64,000 nucleotides of DNA from Asterella californica (taxonomy: Eukaryota > Streptophyta > Marchantiopsida > Marchantiales > Aytoniaceae). The position numbers and the translations under genes were made by a program. A model generated the notes under the pieces. It searched no databases. It was not told where the DNA came from and worked only from the letters and a program-made list of their open reading frames with translations. The number at the start of each line of letters is the position of its first letter. The stretch's first letter is position 1. Shown here one piece after another: positions 22,276 through 33,316 of this stretch. The DNA lies in NCBI GenBank assembly GCA_036924285.1, contig JAYKYS010000009.1, positions 21,680,001 through 21,744,000 of the forward strand, written 5' to 3'.

Positions 22276-24430
22276 GACAAGACTAGAGAACGAGACCACA
22301 AATTTGACGATCATTCGGGAGCTTGGACCCAAATAGATATCACGAGCGGTTGGACCGCTAGGTGTGCTAGAGGTATCATTTAGCACCCTGGACTTTACAG
22401 GAAGTCTGTCCCAAATCACGTTGTGACTTGTTGATATTTTGAGACCGACCTAGCCAGATCTAGATCAGGACTTAAAGATTGCTGAGCTTGAGAGATAGAG
22501 AGATGGATCGACTCTGTCTGAACGAAACGGGATAAATATAAGTGGTGCATGAACGTTAACGTGTGATTATGATTTACAAGTTAGCATTGTGAGTTTCATG
22601 ACTTATTGAGCAAGAGCTTCAGCTAGTGCAACAAGGCGATAGATGCACTAAAAGTGATATTAGAGTCAACGCTTCGATGAGCGAGGACTCGAGGTAGCGG
22701 CTGAAGACTGGATGCTTGAGAAGGGATGCAAGATACGAAGTGGATCAACATTTCTAGGTGAATGCTTGGAGCAATGACTGACGTGAGATAGAGTTTCAAA
22801 GAGAAGTCCAAGAAACGACTGATCCTAAGACATTACATGTTGGGTTAAAAACCACCTCTTTAAGTCTTGAGGAATAACTACAATATGTTTTCTTCAAGTG
22901 GAGGATTTTGTGAGAAACACAAAATAGTCTATCATAACCCACTAAATGGGTTTGGAGAGCTACACCATAGTAAGTTCATTGTGAAAAAATTGCACAAAGA
23001 GTACACACGCTAGTAAAATTTTAACGTTGGAGATGTGATAACATAAAGAATGAGGTGCTAAAGTTTGGTGATACGATCTTTGACAACTTTGTTCAATTTC
23101 CTTTAGGCACTGAACTAATATCATCGGTAACCTCTTCAGAAAATTGAATCGGTGAACATGAATTACAAAGAGATCACATTGTTGAGTGTGGTTGTTAAAG
23201 ACGTTAGACACTTAACCGGATGATTGCCCAGTGATGTAAAAGAGAAGAAAATCACACTTTCTGTTTTTCTTCCTCGATGTGAAGAGAGCTTGTGCAAATG
23301 TTGCATAATGAGAAAAATGTTTCGACTAGTTGAGAAACTATACCTCTATAATAAGAATGATGTACTGATAAATAGACTTGGATTCTTTAGAGATAGTTCA
23401 AGGATTGACTCAAAGATCCTCTCTCTCCAACACTTCTCAACATTTTCACTCAAATGATATGTTAGAACAGTTGGATGGAGAATGTATCGGTACATTTACA
23501 TTCGTTAAGCAAATGCTTATTTTGTGATTCTAGCATAAGAGCAGCAACCCACATAAACTTGATAGGCAATGATATCGGTACGTGTGGTTGTACAATTCTG
23601 GAATTGAAGCAGTCCAAGAATACAGCTCCTAAGAAAACACATACAACCTTCACTTATCCTTCTTCCTTCTTTTTATTCCTTCTTCCTCTAGCAATTATCC
23701 TCATTCACTCCAATTCTCTTATTCCAAGAATGGCTCTCACCTTGAATGTCTTCTTTATCTCAAATACTTCCACATCCATAACCTTTTTGCGACCACTTCC
23801 AAAATTTACATTTTCTTCTGTCCAGTATATTAATTTAATAAAATGTTTCTCTTCTTTCCCCGTATCTGGATATGGAGGACTATTATTTAAAAATTTTTTC
23901 CCTTAATTGAAAGCCAGAGGACACTGGCAGGCATTATTCCCGTATTTTAACACGGGCATAAAGGACTATACAGCAAATCCCTTCTCATCCTCGGCAAGCG
24001 AAGTGCCTTAGTGCCATCGTTGTAGTACATGAATTATCCTAACTTCCCACAATGACCTCCAGAGAGTAATGAGAGGACCTGTAGCTTCAGTCTGTTGGAC
24101 AATAAGACAATACAGCTCCTTAAACGCCGGGTGCTCGGTACACGAGGTAGATTCCCGATAGAAGGGACAAAAAGGAAAATATCAGTAAAGAGGTATTCGA
24201 ATCGGGAAAATCACTAAAATTTGCAATGCAGGGTGAACTTTTTCCCCCGAAAAGTTTCCGATGGATTTCCTCCAACTTCGGAAATGCGGCAAACTGATCG
24301 GAAGTCATTTCACCATGCCGGTCGTCGTCAACTGATATTAGGAAAAGAGGAAAGGGAGGGAGCGATGGACAGCAACGAATAGCGACACAGTAGTGGAGAT
24401 CGGAATCCTGTTCGCGATTAGTCGACACAC
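22276..24430. other. No recognisable gene
   Basis: A run of AT-rich sequence with scattered short ORFs. The 143-codon ORF at 23475-23906 is hydrophobic low-complexity sequence with no family match. Purine-rich sequence at about 24440-24530 probably marks the 5' leader of the next gene. Confidence 0.4.
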
Positions 24431-24938
24431 GAAGGAGGAGCGGACTCAGCGGAGAGGAGAGAGAGAGGAGAGGAAGGGGGTGTCAAGGACAGGAGCCAGA
24501 CAAGAGAAGAGAGAGGGAGTGAATCTCCGGTAGGTCGTTTATTGGAGTGATTTCAACATGGTGCTTATTGCTGATCGTGCGGTGATGGTTGTTGTTGTTT
24601 TCAGCGGTTATTGTACGGCCGACCGTCTGCATGTGTGCTTTCCATTACTTCAGCGATCGTGCGGGGACGAGAGGCCTACGTGGATAGCGTAAGAGGAGGA
24701 CGAAATTCGAGAAACAAGGAGTGGAAAGCCCGTCTATATGAATGTCGATGTGAGACGTTCGCCGGAGATCTTCGGGAGCATCGTCGCCTACTTTGGAAGT
24801 GCAGCAACAGTGAAATCAACCAGCAACTACCGTCTGGTCTTCGTCGCGGCGAAGATATTCTTACAGAAGCATTTTTTCCTAGCAGAAGTAGCTTACTGAT
24901 CGGTAAAGTGATAACAATTGGAAGTAGAAGAAACCCTC
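24431..24938 (+). promoter_or_regulatory. Probable 5' leader of the F-box/PP2 gene
   Basis: A GAGAGAGAGGAG-rich purine tract (about 24450-24520) is followed by sequence leading to the first in-frame ATG. GA-rich leaders are common in plant 5' UTRs (general knowledge). An in-frame stop (TAA at 24912-24914) sits between the leader and the ATG at 24939. No TATA box could be assigned. Confidence 0.35.
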
Positions 24939-26678
24939 ATGGTCCTGGAAGAAACAACCGCTATTGTCACAACGAACACCACAGCCAGCCGCGCCATGGC
25001 GCTGATGGAAGATCTGCCGGAGGACTGTCTCGTGTGTATCATCGCACACACAAGCCCTTGGGATGCCTGCCGCTTAGCCTGTGTGAACCGGACATTTGCC
25101 TCCGTTGTACGCTCGGATGCAGTATGGAGTAATTTGCTACCCACGGACTATTCCCTCATTTATCCACAGGCTGCTGATCTGAGCAAGCGTCAGATTGTGG
25201 AAGCTTTGGCGCAAGGGATACCTTTAGACCAAGGGCTACAGCGGTATGTGCTTATGCGTCGTTCTGGAGGAATTTGCCGCCTGCTCTCGGTAGCAGCCAT
25301 GGTAATTGCATGGGGTGACGATTCTCGGTTTTGGCGTTGGGACTTCTCGCTGAGTTCCTGTTTCTCGAGAGTAAGTAAAGGCTTTCTACCAGTTAGACCT
25401 TTAACCATCTCTTGAGCGTCTTAAATGTTGCGCCCGAGAGATCAGTACTTTGCATAATTACCATGTGTTTGTTTCCCTGAGTTCCAGAATTTTAATATTA
25501 TAGTGTGTTAACTGTCTTATCTCGGTACACAACAGGTGAGGATAAGCCCTACCATATGCAATTTAACATTCAGCCTTTGCCGCTTCAGGATTCAGGGATC
25601 TGGTAGCATAATCTGGAATTACTGTGGGCTTACTCCACGAACTTTCGTCCGTAAACGCAAGGGAAAGCAGAATCTTGCATTTCCCTGAGAGAAGGGATAC
25701 TGCTTTTGGTCGTAGCTAAATTCAAGTTTTGGTGTTCTCTGTTGTTCCTATAGATAAGCTCCGTTTACTGCATCCTGAATTATCTGGTAGCATCCCGACG
25801 ATTCCTTTTCTCTTCATATGTGTCGGGAAGTTTGTTCACTTGGCTTGTTGTATCCAGATAGATATCACCGTCGGTCATCGGGTGTGTAGGCTGAGCGATC
25901 GTGTAGGGGTTTTCAGTCAGTTGAATACAGTTGAGAGAGAAGACCAGTGAGTGGTTAAGAGGACGACCGTCTTTCCCACTTCTTGGACCCAGGAGCCTAG
26001 GCGATTTCTTCCTCCTTCTACCATTATTCTCCAGGCCTCTGTCTGCTATGTAGTTGTGAATGTTGGCTATTTCGACGCGATCTCAGCTGTTTACAGTTCG
26101 TTATCTCGATACGCTTCTGTGCGTCGCGTGTTTCCAACCCAATCAGCATCATCGCATGTGGTACTTGTCTACTGGCTAGAAATGAATATTTGCACTTTTC
26201 TACCTCTGAAATGCAGGTTGCCCATCTACTAGCTGTTTGCTGGCTGGAGGTGGCGGGTACATGGAGATGCTCTCTACCGCCAGGTGCCTATTCAGTGGTT
26301 TGGCGGCTCAAAGTTGCAAATCCACAAGGTGGGAACTTCCGTTTTCTGTCATGGAAAAAGCCTCTGAGCTTTGTGGTTACAACAGCCGATGGCCAAGACT
26401 TAGAAAGGGAGTTAGACTTGGGACAGATTCAGGTGAACGTGTTTGAAGAATGGTTTGAGTTTGAGGTGGGTCAAATCGTGGTTCGCGGAAGGGGACGGGA
26501 GGCAAAGCAGCTCGACCTAACCTTCTCAATCAAGGAGCTCGATTGTTCGTACTGGAAAGGAGGCTTGCTTCTTGACTGTCTGGCCCTTCGCCCTGCCTCA
26601 GCTGAGGACGAACCTGTCTACATCAAACATCCTGACGTAGACACAAAGAAGATGAGAGTAAGGCCTGGAGTGTTCTGA
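24939..26678 (+). CDS. F-box protein with phloem-protein-2 (PP2) lectin-like domain
   Basis: Two exons, 24939-25370 and 26217-26678, are joined in phase 0 (donor gtaagt, acceptor atgcag) to give ~297 aa. Residues ~24-65 form an F-box: MEDLPEDCLVCIIAHTSP, then DACRLACVNRTFASVVRSD and VWSNLLP. Residues ~110-290 match the PP2 domain: a WGDDSRFWRW block at the exon end, VAHLLAVCWLEVAG after it, PGAYSVVWRLK, and KGGLLLDCLALRP near the C terminus. In plants F-box/PP2 proteins act as substrate receptors of SCF ubiquitin ligases, and some PP2 domains bind glycans; the target here is unknown. The size agrees with land-plant members (~290-310 aa). The ATG at 24939 is the first after an in-frame stop; Met 20 or 23 could also serve. 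The intron is 846 bp. Nothing looks broken. Confidence 0.92.
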
Positions 26679-26883
26679 CCCCAGCATTGTGTGTATATAA
26701 AATTGTACGAGTACGAGACTGTCTTAGTTGATGTACAGGGTACTCCGAGCTCAAAGAGTATTCTGGCAAGGACGTCGTTGCGTCAGTCCTGTATGACCGG
26801 ATTGAGGTGTCAATCCTCTGTGACCGGAAGACCTCAACTTCTCTCCGCATGTAGATATGTTCTCTGTAGGATTAGAATAGTAA
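26679..26883 (+). other. 3' flank of the F-box/PP2 gene
   Basis: It follows the stop codon and contains gtgtatataaaattgt. Probable 3' UTR; no gene. Confidence 0.35.
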
Positions 26884-27040
26884 TTGATGATGTACGATGC
26901 AGTACAGGCGAAGCTTGTGAGGACACTGTGAATTTCTCAGGAGGAGGATTAGTTGATGATGTATAGCCTAAGCTTGTGAAGACACTGGATTTCTCAGGAA
27001 GAAAAAGATTAGTTGATGATGTACAGGCTAAGCTTGGAAG
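26884..27040 (+). repeat. Threefold tandem repeat downstream of the F-box/PP2 gene
   Basis: TTGATGATGTA begins near 26884, 26953 and 27013, followed each time by an AGGC/AGCC-GAAGCTTG-like block and, for the first two, by GACACTG-ATTTCTCAGGA. The periods are ~69 and ~60 bp. It may lie in the 3' UTR. Confidence 0.8.
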
Positions 27041-27424
27041 GACCATTTGTGATCACTGGTGGACATCAAGACCCGAAAGCATGGAAAATGGCTACCTGGG
27101 TTATGGTGGGAAATGCAAACATCTTAGAGGTTCGTCCACACTCGGTTCGAAGAATGTTGGTACCCTTAAGCTTGGACCGGATGAACTTATGTAGAGGCTG
27201 TTTCACAGGATAGTTGATACATTTCTCCTTACTTTCTGCTTCAATACGTACGGTGAACGTTAACATTTTAAGTTACTTCTCGCATAATGCAAACGTGTCA
27301 GTGAGGCGAAGGCTTCGTTTGTTCTATTCGCAGCTTCCTTTATCCAGCAGTGTGATGGGCATGTACGCTTCCTTCAACGGGGCCCAGGACGGGCTGTTGA
27401 ATCCATCCCGAGAGATTCCATGCC
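27041..27424. other. No recognisable gene
   Basis: Short ORFs only. Confidence 0.35.
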
Positions 27425-27630
27425 GACCTCGGCTCATATAGTACTAAGAGTGTTACCCCACCAGACAGTAGGAACCAGATAAACTATAGTCGGCTCATAT
27501 AGTACTAAGAGTGTTACCCCACCAGACAGTAGTACTAAGAGTGTTACCCAACCAGACAGGAGGAACCAGATAACCAGGAACCAGATAAACTATAGTCGGC
27601 TCATATAGTACTAGCTCATATAGTACCGAA
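27425..27630 (+). repeat. Complex tandem repeat, ~61-bp unit with partial copies
   Basis: The unit GGCTCATATAGTACTAAGAG, followed by tgttaccccaccagacag and aggaaccagataaactatagtc, occurs fully once (27430) and again near 27491. Partial copies (actaagagtgttacc) start near 27533, and aggaaccagataaac and ggctcatatagtac recur near 27583-27611. A further copy of actaagagtgttaccccacc sits at about 27879, beyond the tRNA-like sequence, so the repeat brackets that element. Confidence 0.85.
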
Positions 27631-27815
27631 GATCGGTAGCTGAGTTGGTTGGTTCTCAGAACTCTAAGCGATAGGTCTGAGGTTCAAACCCGCCTGTTCC
27701 CGTAACCGGGAGGTACAAGAAGTCGCTGTATGTGCTATGTGTGCAATCTGGTCCGGGTATTGAAGGTGCAAAAAGTCGCTGTATGTTCTATGTGTGCAAT
27801 CTGGTCCAGCTGTGG
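27631..27815 (+). mobile_element. tRNA-like, probable tRNA-derived SINE fragment
   Basis: GGTAGCTGAGTTGG (27635-27648) fits the RNA polymerase III A box and GGTTCAAACCCG (27681-27692) fits the B box, at tRNA-like spacing. A 5-bp D-arm pairing (CTGAG/CTCAG) can be drawn, but the anticodon and acceptor arms pair poorly, so it is not a functional tRNA. It is followed by two direct copies of AGTCGCTGTATGTGCTATGT (second with one change) ~56 bp apart, each followed by tgcaatctggtcc. This is typical of a SINE body or its tandem decay. A classified family cannot be named. Confidence 0.6.
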
Positions 27816-28610
27816 TTACCCACAAAGTACAGTCCGATGCCCCTTGAAGAGATAAAACGGACAAATTAACAACTTTAACTAAGAGTGTTACCCCACCAGA
27901 CGATAGGAAAACACCTGAGAATAAGCGTGCAGCAGGTAAGGATCCTGTTTCTTCCTTACGGGATCTTTACGAGAAGTTGGCCCAGAGCCATGCACAGCAA
28001 AAGCGGATCCTAACGTTGAGCTAAAAGTCCAGAGAATGGCTTTCCCTAATGGGCTAAACCCTAAACTCACTGAGGAATTCTCACGCTCTCAGCAACAGAG
28101 CAACACCATTTGTTGTCAATTGCGTTTTTCTCCCTTCATTTTCATTGTAGTGGCTTCCATATTTCACTCAACTATGTGATCGATAGATTATTTTTTGGTG
28201 TAGATTCACTAAGTGTTTCCGTGAAATGACCTCCGGAACCAAACGCGGAAGGTCGGAAGAACGATCGGCATACATGCAATTTGATCGATACGGTTTGTTG
28301 TTTGATCGATGTTTTATTTCGTGCGTAAATCCAAGAGCAATGATCTTTGGAGTGATTTCACATGAGCAACCACGAAAGATCAGAACTGAAGAATGATCGG
28401 AACTGAAAAGTATATATACATCAGGGCTGTGCAACGTCAGCAGCGAACGGCTGCAGAAAGCCCCACAGAGAAAGAGGCCTAAAAGCAAATCGAATAAAAG
28501 AGAAATCAGCTACGTTTTAAAGAAAGACATATGGGAAGGAACGAGAGAAAGAATGTAGAGAAAGTCTTATAAAGTAAAATTAACCCAAGTCTCATCCCGC
28601 TACGGCTCTA
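27816..28610. other. No recognisable gene
   Basis: Intergenic sequence with short ORFs only. Confidence 0.35.
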
Positions 28611-28674
28611 GTCTGATGGTGGTCCACCATCAGACTGAAATCAAATCATCAAATCATCTGATGGTGGTCCACCC
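28611..28674. repeat. 25-nt perfect palindrome plus a partial second copy
   Basis: 28611-28635 has 12-bp perfect arms (GTCTGATGGTGG and its complement) around one central base. CTGATGGTGGTCCACC is repeated near 28659. It could form a cruciform or be the scar of a transposon end. Confidence 0.85.
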
Positions 28675-28679
28675 TGGCA

Positions 28680-29858
28680 GAGGTGAAGATTGTACGCTTC
28701 TATGTTTCCGGCTTTCTTCTTGCGAATCTTGTGAGCAGGACACATCCTTTCCTTGCTTTCAGTACTGGGACTGTCTCGAACTGTGTCGATCCCGTTTGGA
28801 TGCATTGAAACGTCAGAAGTATGTTCCACTCTGGTTTATATCTCTACTGCTTTATTATGTTCAAGAGCACACTGAAGTTTTCTGCTCTTACGATACCAAC
28901 TTTGCACCAGATTCCAGGAAGAGATACGTGCTCATGTTACGCCACAGCAGACCCTCCACGAGAAAGGAGATTTTATATCCCATTCATTGACAACCCATTT
29001 ACTTCAGTATATTGTGCACACAAAATACGTTCACAAAAAGGAAACCATATAAAATCTGAGAGTGTGTCATCGTCTGACGCTCCATGAGAATCTGCCGGAT
29101 TCTCATGTGCTTCCCAAACGTGCAGCAGTGTCCATTCAGTCTATCGTCTCGGCCTAACAAAGATATGATGGGCGACGCATTCAGGAATTGTTGGTGCTTG
29201 TGTTCCTGTGCATGCAGATACTGCAACCATTCGGGGGACTTCCTCAAAAAGGAGACCGGCTCAAAGCTCCACTGACAAAAACATGCGCTACCAAAAGAAA
29301 AAAGAGTAGAAAATGAAGGACAGATGTCACTCACCACGACGACAGTGTACACTCGTTGTGGGAAGAAATTCGGGAATGGCAGAACATCGACCTGATTACA
29401 ATAATCGACCGACAGAAACTCCCGATCGACTCTATCCTGCGCGTTTTCCGACCCGCTGTTTCTCGTGTGCGCTGAACGAGCTTGCGTTCTCCAACTTCAA
29501 TCCCACGTGAAAACTCCTTTGCCCTCGTGAAGAACGCTTGGGCGATTTTCAAAGTGTAGTCAACTCGATGCTAGTGTACGACCATCTCTGCAGGAATGGG
29601 GAAGGTCCACATCGGGCTGACACACACGGAGGTACGACATAACGTGAACATAGAACGTTTCAGTTCCAAATCTACATGGACAGAGCGACGGGGAAATGGT
29701 CGTAACGCTGAACAAGAGAACTCTCAAGCTTCGGGGCGTGACCAATTCGGTATGTATTCGGCATCTGTTACATGCTTTACACTGTTGAGATCAGGGAACT
29801 GTAATCACTCTTGAGACAAGGCAGTAATAGCCTAAGCTTGAACGGAAGAGAGGTGGAG
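28680..29858. other. No recognisable gene
   Basis: Overlapping ORFs of 60-124 codons on both strands (for example 28616-28990 and 28999-29352) do not resemble known families, and I could not assemble a spliced gene from them. Confidence 0.35.
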
Positions 29859-29860
29859 AG

Positions 29861-29966
29861 AGTCTGAAAATCACACAAGAGAATGCTGCGAGGGTCATCA
29901 GTCCCTCTCTCCGAGTCTGAAAATCACACAAGAGAATGCTGCGAGGGTCATCAGTCCCTCTTTACT
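29861..29966 (+). repeat. 53-bp tandem duplication
   Basis: Two virtually identical copies start AGTCTGAAAATCACACAAGA at 29861 and 29914, both continuing through gcgagggtcatcagtccctct. The identity suggests a recent event. Confidence 0.95.
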
Positions 29967-30699
29967 ACTGTACAAGAGAAAGGCACAAGGAAGGGGTAAA
30001 CTGGGGTTGGATCCCCAAATGTTCTACATTAGGTAATGCAATGCATACCACCTGTCGTTGCAAACCTGTAAAGATCTAGAGAGTACGGTGGTATATTGAA
30101 AATCATGACACATGTTCGCCTTGAACATCCTTACAGCCGAACAGGCATTGACGCGCACAATTTGGGGCTTGGAGCGTCAGTGGGCACGATGGTTTGGACA
30201 GGTATGGTTTGAATCACCACTCTGCGTACTCACGGTCTCTGGGAGTTCTATCTCACCGTAGAACTCCGAGTTGTCTCTTTGATGTGCGTAGCGATCGTTC
30301 CAGGGTGCTTTTTTCTCCAGTACCAGCTTGGTACTTTATGTCCAGCGTTTGCTTTTATTCACGTCGATTTTTCACTTCAGACGAGTGGGACGAGGAATTA
30401 TTTCTGCTATGCATGTAGAGACCTAATACTCTGTGAACTGTAGCTTCACGAACTAGCTGCAGGGTTTGTCAGGAACACCTTCCCTGAAGCTGGGAAAGAA
30501 GTGACTGGATACGCTGTGGACTGATACATGCTCTGTATCTTCACGATTTATCCAAACAGTTGCCTCAGGCGCAGTCAGGTTTAGGTGCATGCAGCCGGAT
30601 GTGTGTTCTACCTGCATGCTCCGCGTAGAATTTGTGGTAGTTAGGTATTTGGGTGTACACCTGGTCATTACCTAAGACTGTTCAGCGACCGTTGTGCAG

Positions 30700-31995
30700 A
30701 AATGGTTTGTTCTATATTACCGGGTTCTGGACCTCCGCCGTATTGCATATTGTACATGCCAGCTACATTGCGCTCTATACCAAGGGGAACCATCTCTGGA
30801 AATGTGCCTCGGTCGACACATTCCCATCGGCACACTCTTCGGTTACAATCAATATGGAGTTAATATGGCAAGTTAGCGCACATTCGTCCCTATTTGCTAC
30901 TTACTGTGTACTTCGCCGGATATGGTCCTTGAGAATATCTTCCATTCGCGACGTATGAAGATATGTACTTCGCCGGGTAATATGCGGGCTACCTATGTGC
31001 TAGAGCGTGGTCCTTGATAATATCTGCCATTCTCGACGTAAGAACAACTTATCCGGGCTCACTGCGGTTTGGGGTTACCTTCAGTGTGTGGGCGTGGTCA
31101 GAACTGCCTTTCCCATGTACCAATATATTTCCGGGATCTGGACCTCTGCTCTATTGCGTTGCTCTCTTTTGCAGAAAATTGTTACTAATGTTTCCTCTGC
31201 TTGCTCACCTCGGATGGTTGATTGCCCTGTTTACTGTCTGCTCTGTGAGTATAAGCACATCCTCGTAAGTTTCCTTTTTTAATACTGACTAGAGTATTTG
31301 CTAATGGTCCACTTTAGATAGATTACACGTAGATTTGTCTGCACTGAAAATTGTACATGTCTTCTATATCGCACTCCCATACAGCGTTTCCAGTGTACAC
31401 CTACTCCTCACCTACAGATGTGTCCGAGTGTCTTTTTTTAGGGAATTGTTACTAACCTACTTTCTCTGACGTTCACTTCTGTTAGTTCGACTTTTCCTGG
31501 TTGCAGCTGGATCACCTCTACATGCACTGTTCTTTTGCTATCAGCATTTTAATTCTCCCCCCTTGCTGCTTGGCTTTCGGTTTTGGTCAGCGGATCTACT
31601 TTACAGTTTTAGTTGCCTTCTTGATTAGATAGTTAGGCTATTGTACTGGGTATCTATCATGCATCTTTGATGCACCCACTTACCAGGAGGTACCAGCTTG
31701 GGAATGTGCTCTTCCTACACATTTCTTATTGGACCATCCTGGGCTATAAATAATCTTGCTAACTTCTCAAACCAAGTTAGCATACATGTTCACTACTCTT
31801 TGTTACTCACTTTGTACTTACACGGGTTCATAATTATTGGGGGTTACCTTAAATGTGCGGGGGAAGTCACTGTTTTGACTGAAATCTGCTTTAACCGTGT
31901 ATCAATATATAGAGCATTCCCATACCTGGGAGTTATCATCTCCGGGTATACATTCCGTTGGTACGCCCTTTGGTTACAGATATGTTGTTCGTAAC
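30700..31995. repeat. Dispersed repeat family, at least three diverged copies upstream of the zf-DNL gene
   Basis: Units near 30730-30960, 31330-31480 and 31690-31990 share the TGTACATG, GGGGAACCATCTC, CACATTCCC and AAGTTAGCGCACATTC blocks with intron 1 of the kinase gene. GGGGTTACCTTCAGTGTGTG at about 31071 and a related block at 31838 match 12447. Two blocks inside the cluster (30700 and 31130) also share GGGTTCTGGACCTC/GGGATCTGGACCTC. No coding capacity is conserved. Confidence 0.6.
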
Positions 31996-32316
31996 ATGCG
32001 TGTTGTTTGATCTACACAAGAAGTTATGTTCTCGGAAGTATACCATCTCACCATTGGATTCATTAGTAGGTAGTGTACAAAGCTAGCCTCTGGAGGGAAC
32101 GTTATAGAACGTTATTATCCGATCAATAGCTACCTTTGTGCACACGTTGATCGCTGTCCCGTGCTCTGCAAGTAATCCATTCGAGCTTGGGGATACCTCT
32201 GGCAACTGCAAGTCAACAGCTTCTTGCTGGTTACCGTTTAGGCTATTAAGGGTGCTGAAATGTAAATATGAATGCATTGGCTTTGTTAATGTTGTGAGAT
32301 CCTTACAGTACTCTAA

Positions 32317-33316
32317 ATGAAGTTGGTTGCTTCTTTCAGATTAAAGGTTATGTTGCTCGTTAAAGGATTTGCAGACGGACTACTGACCGTTCACTGTGAT
32401 CACAGGCGAGCCCTCTCTAAGAGACCAAAGCCCTGCTGGGATTTTGGCACTGTTTGCGGCACCAATGGCTGTTATGTTCACGGCAAAGGACTCAGGTCGT
32501 CAAGTGTTGGGAAGGAGAACGCGATGCAGGTGTTTATCTGAAAGTAGGTGAATGACGGGCAAATGACCCAAAGACGCAACCGAATTCTGTTTTGTTTGTT
32601 CAAGGCAGAGTCACCTGATCCAGTTTGCACATCTTTTATCGCGCTGCGTTTATATTTGGCTAGCTTTAGCTGTGTGAATACTGCATTACTGCAGTGCCTA
32701 CTGAGGGAGATTACCAGCCTGTTCAAGGCTCGACATCACCTGATCCAGCTTCCAGTGAAGATGGAGCGAACGTAGATTCGACGTCCGAGCAGTCAATTGC
32801 TCAGGTCAGTGTAGTCCTTCGCTGTTGGAGATACCTCTCTTCTGAAGTCTGTTTTGTTCTTACGTAGTCGTTATGTGCGGACGTGCATTAGGATGTCCAA
32901 ATTGACTTGAATCTCCCGCGAAGAAAGTTCTCAGTTGAGTTCACCTGCAACGCGTGCAAATCACGAACTCAGCGACTCATCAACCCGGAGGCTTCCAGAC
33001 GGGGGACTGTATTTGTACAGGTAGTCTTTGTTTTCTTGGTTCCATCAGTAGCTTATCGGTTAGCAATTGAATCCTTCACATATTTCTCAAGTTACCGTCG
33101 TTTACAGTTGTGTTTCCATGTCAGTCAGTTGTCTGGTTGCCGGTTTGGATCCGTAGCCGTTGGTGATGGAGCTCTTTTGTCCCTTTCTTTAATTCTCATG
33201 GTTGTTGTCATCGAGTGCAGTGTGGAGGATGTGGAGTTTATCACCAGCTTGTAGATAATTTGAACCTCATACAAGCGTTCGACTTCAGGAGAGCTGATGG
33301 TGTGACTGGAATGTAG
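32317..33316 (+). CDS. DNL-type zinc-finger protein (HSP70-escort / Zim17-like, plastid-type)
   Basis: Best-supported exons are ~32718-32804, 32892-33020 and 33221-33316, all phase 0; a first exon 32317-32529 (71 codons, ATG start, donor CAG/gtgttt) also joins in phase 0 to give ~174 aa. The zinc-finger core is unmistakable: FTCNACKSRTQRLINPEA, GTVFVQ, then across the intron CGGCGVYHQLVDNLNLI. The two CxxC pairs and the D-N-L signature match the zf-DNL family (yeast Zim17/Tim15/Hep1), which keeps organellar HSP70 soluble. The following FDFR and the preceding LPRRKFSVEFTC resemble the plastid HEP2/ZR1 type better than the mitochondrial type, so a plastid role is inferred. The N-terminal exon is weak: it should be a transit peptide, and the true start may lie upstream across further introns. 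The serine/acidic linker GSTSPDPASSEDGANVDS precedes the domain. Confidence 0.85.

Noticed and set aside
24611..25132. 173-codon ORF overlapping the first exon of the F-box/PP2 gene
   Set aside because: It lies in a different frame from the F-box coding sequence, whose domain match is unambiguous.
27425..27630. CRISPR-like array
   Set aside because: Units are tandem without unique spacers of constant size, and the genome is a plant.
27631..27705. Functional tRNA gene
   Set aside because: Pol III boxes are present, but acceptor, anticodon and T stems pair poorly, so it is a tRNA-derived element or pseudogene.
28616..29352. Possible spliced gene from adjacent ORFs on both strands
   Set aside because: No consistent set of GT-AG junctions gave a protein I could recognise.
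30194..30418. First exon of the zf-DNL gene carrying a transit peptide
   Set aside because: The ORF has an ATG and basic/serine content, but I found no phase-compatible path from it to 32718; left unassigned.
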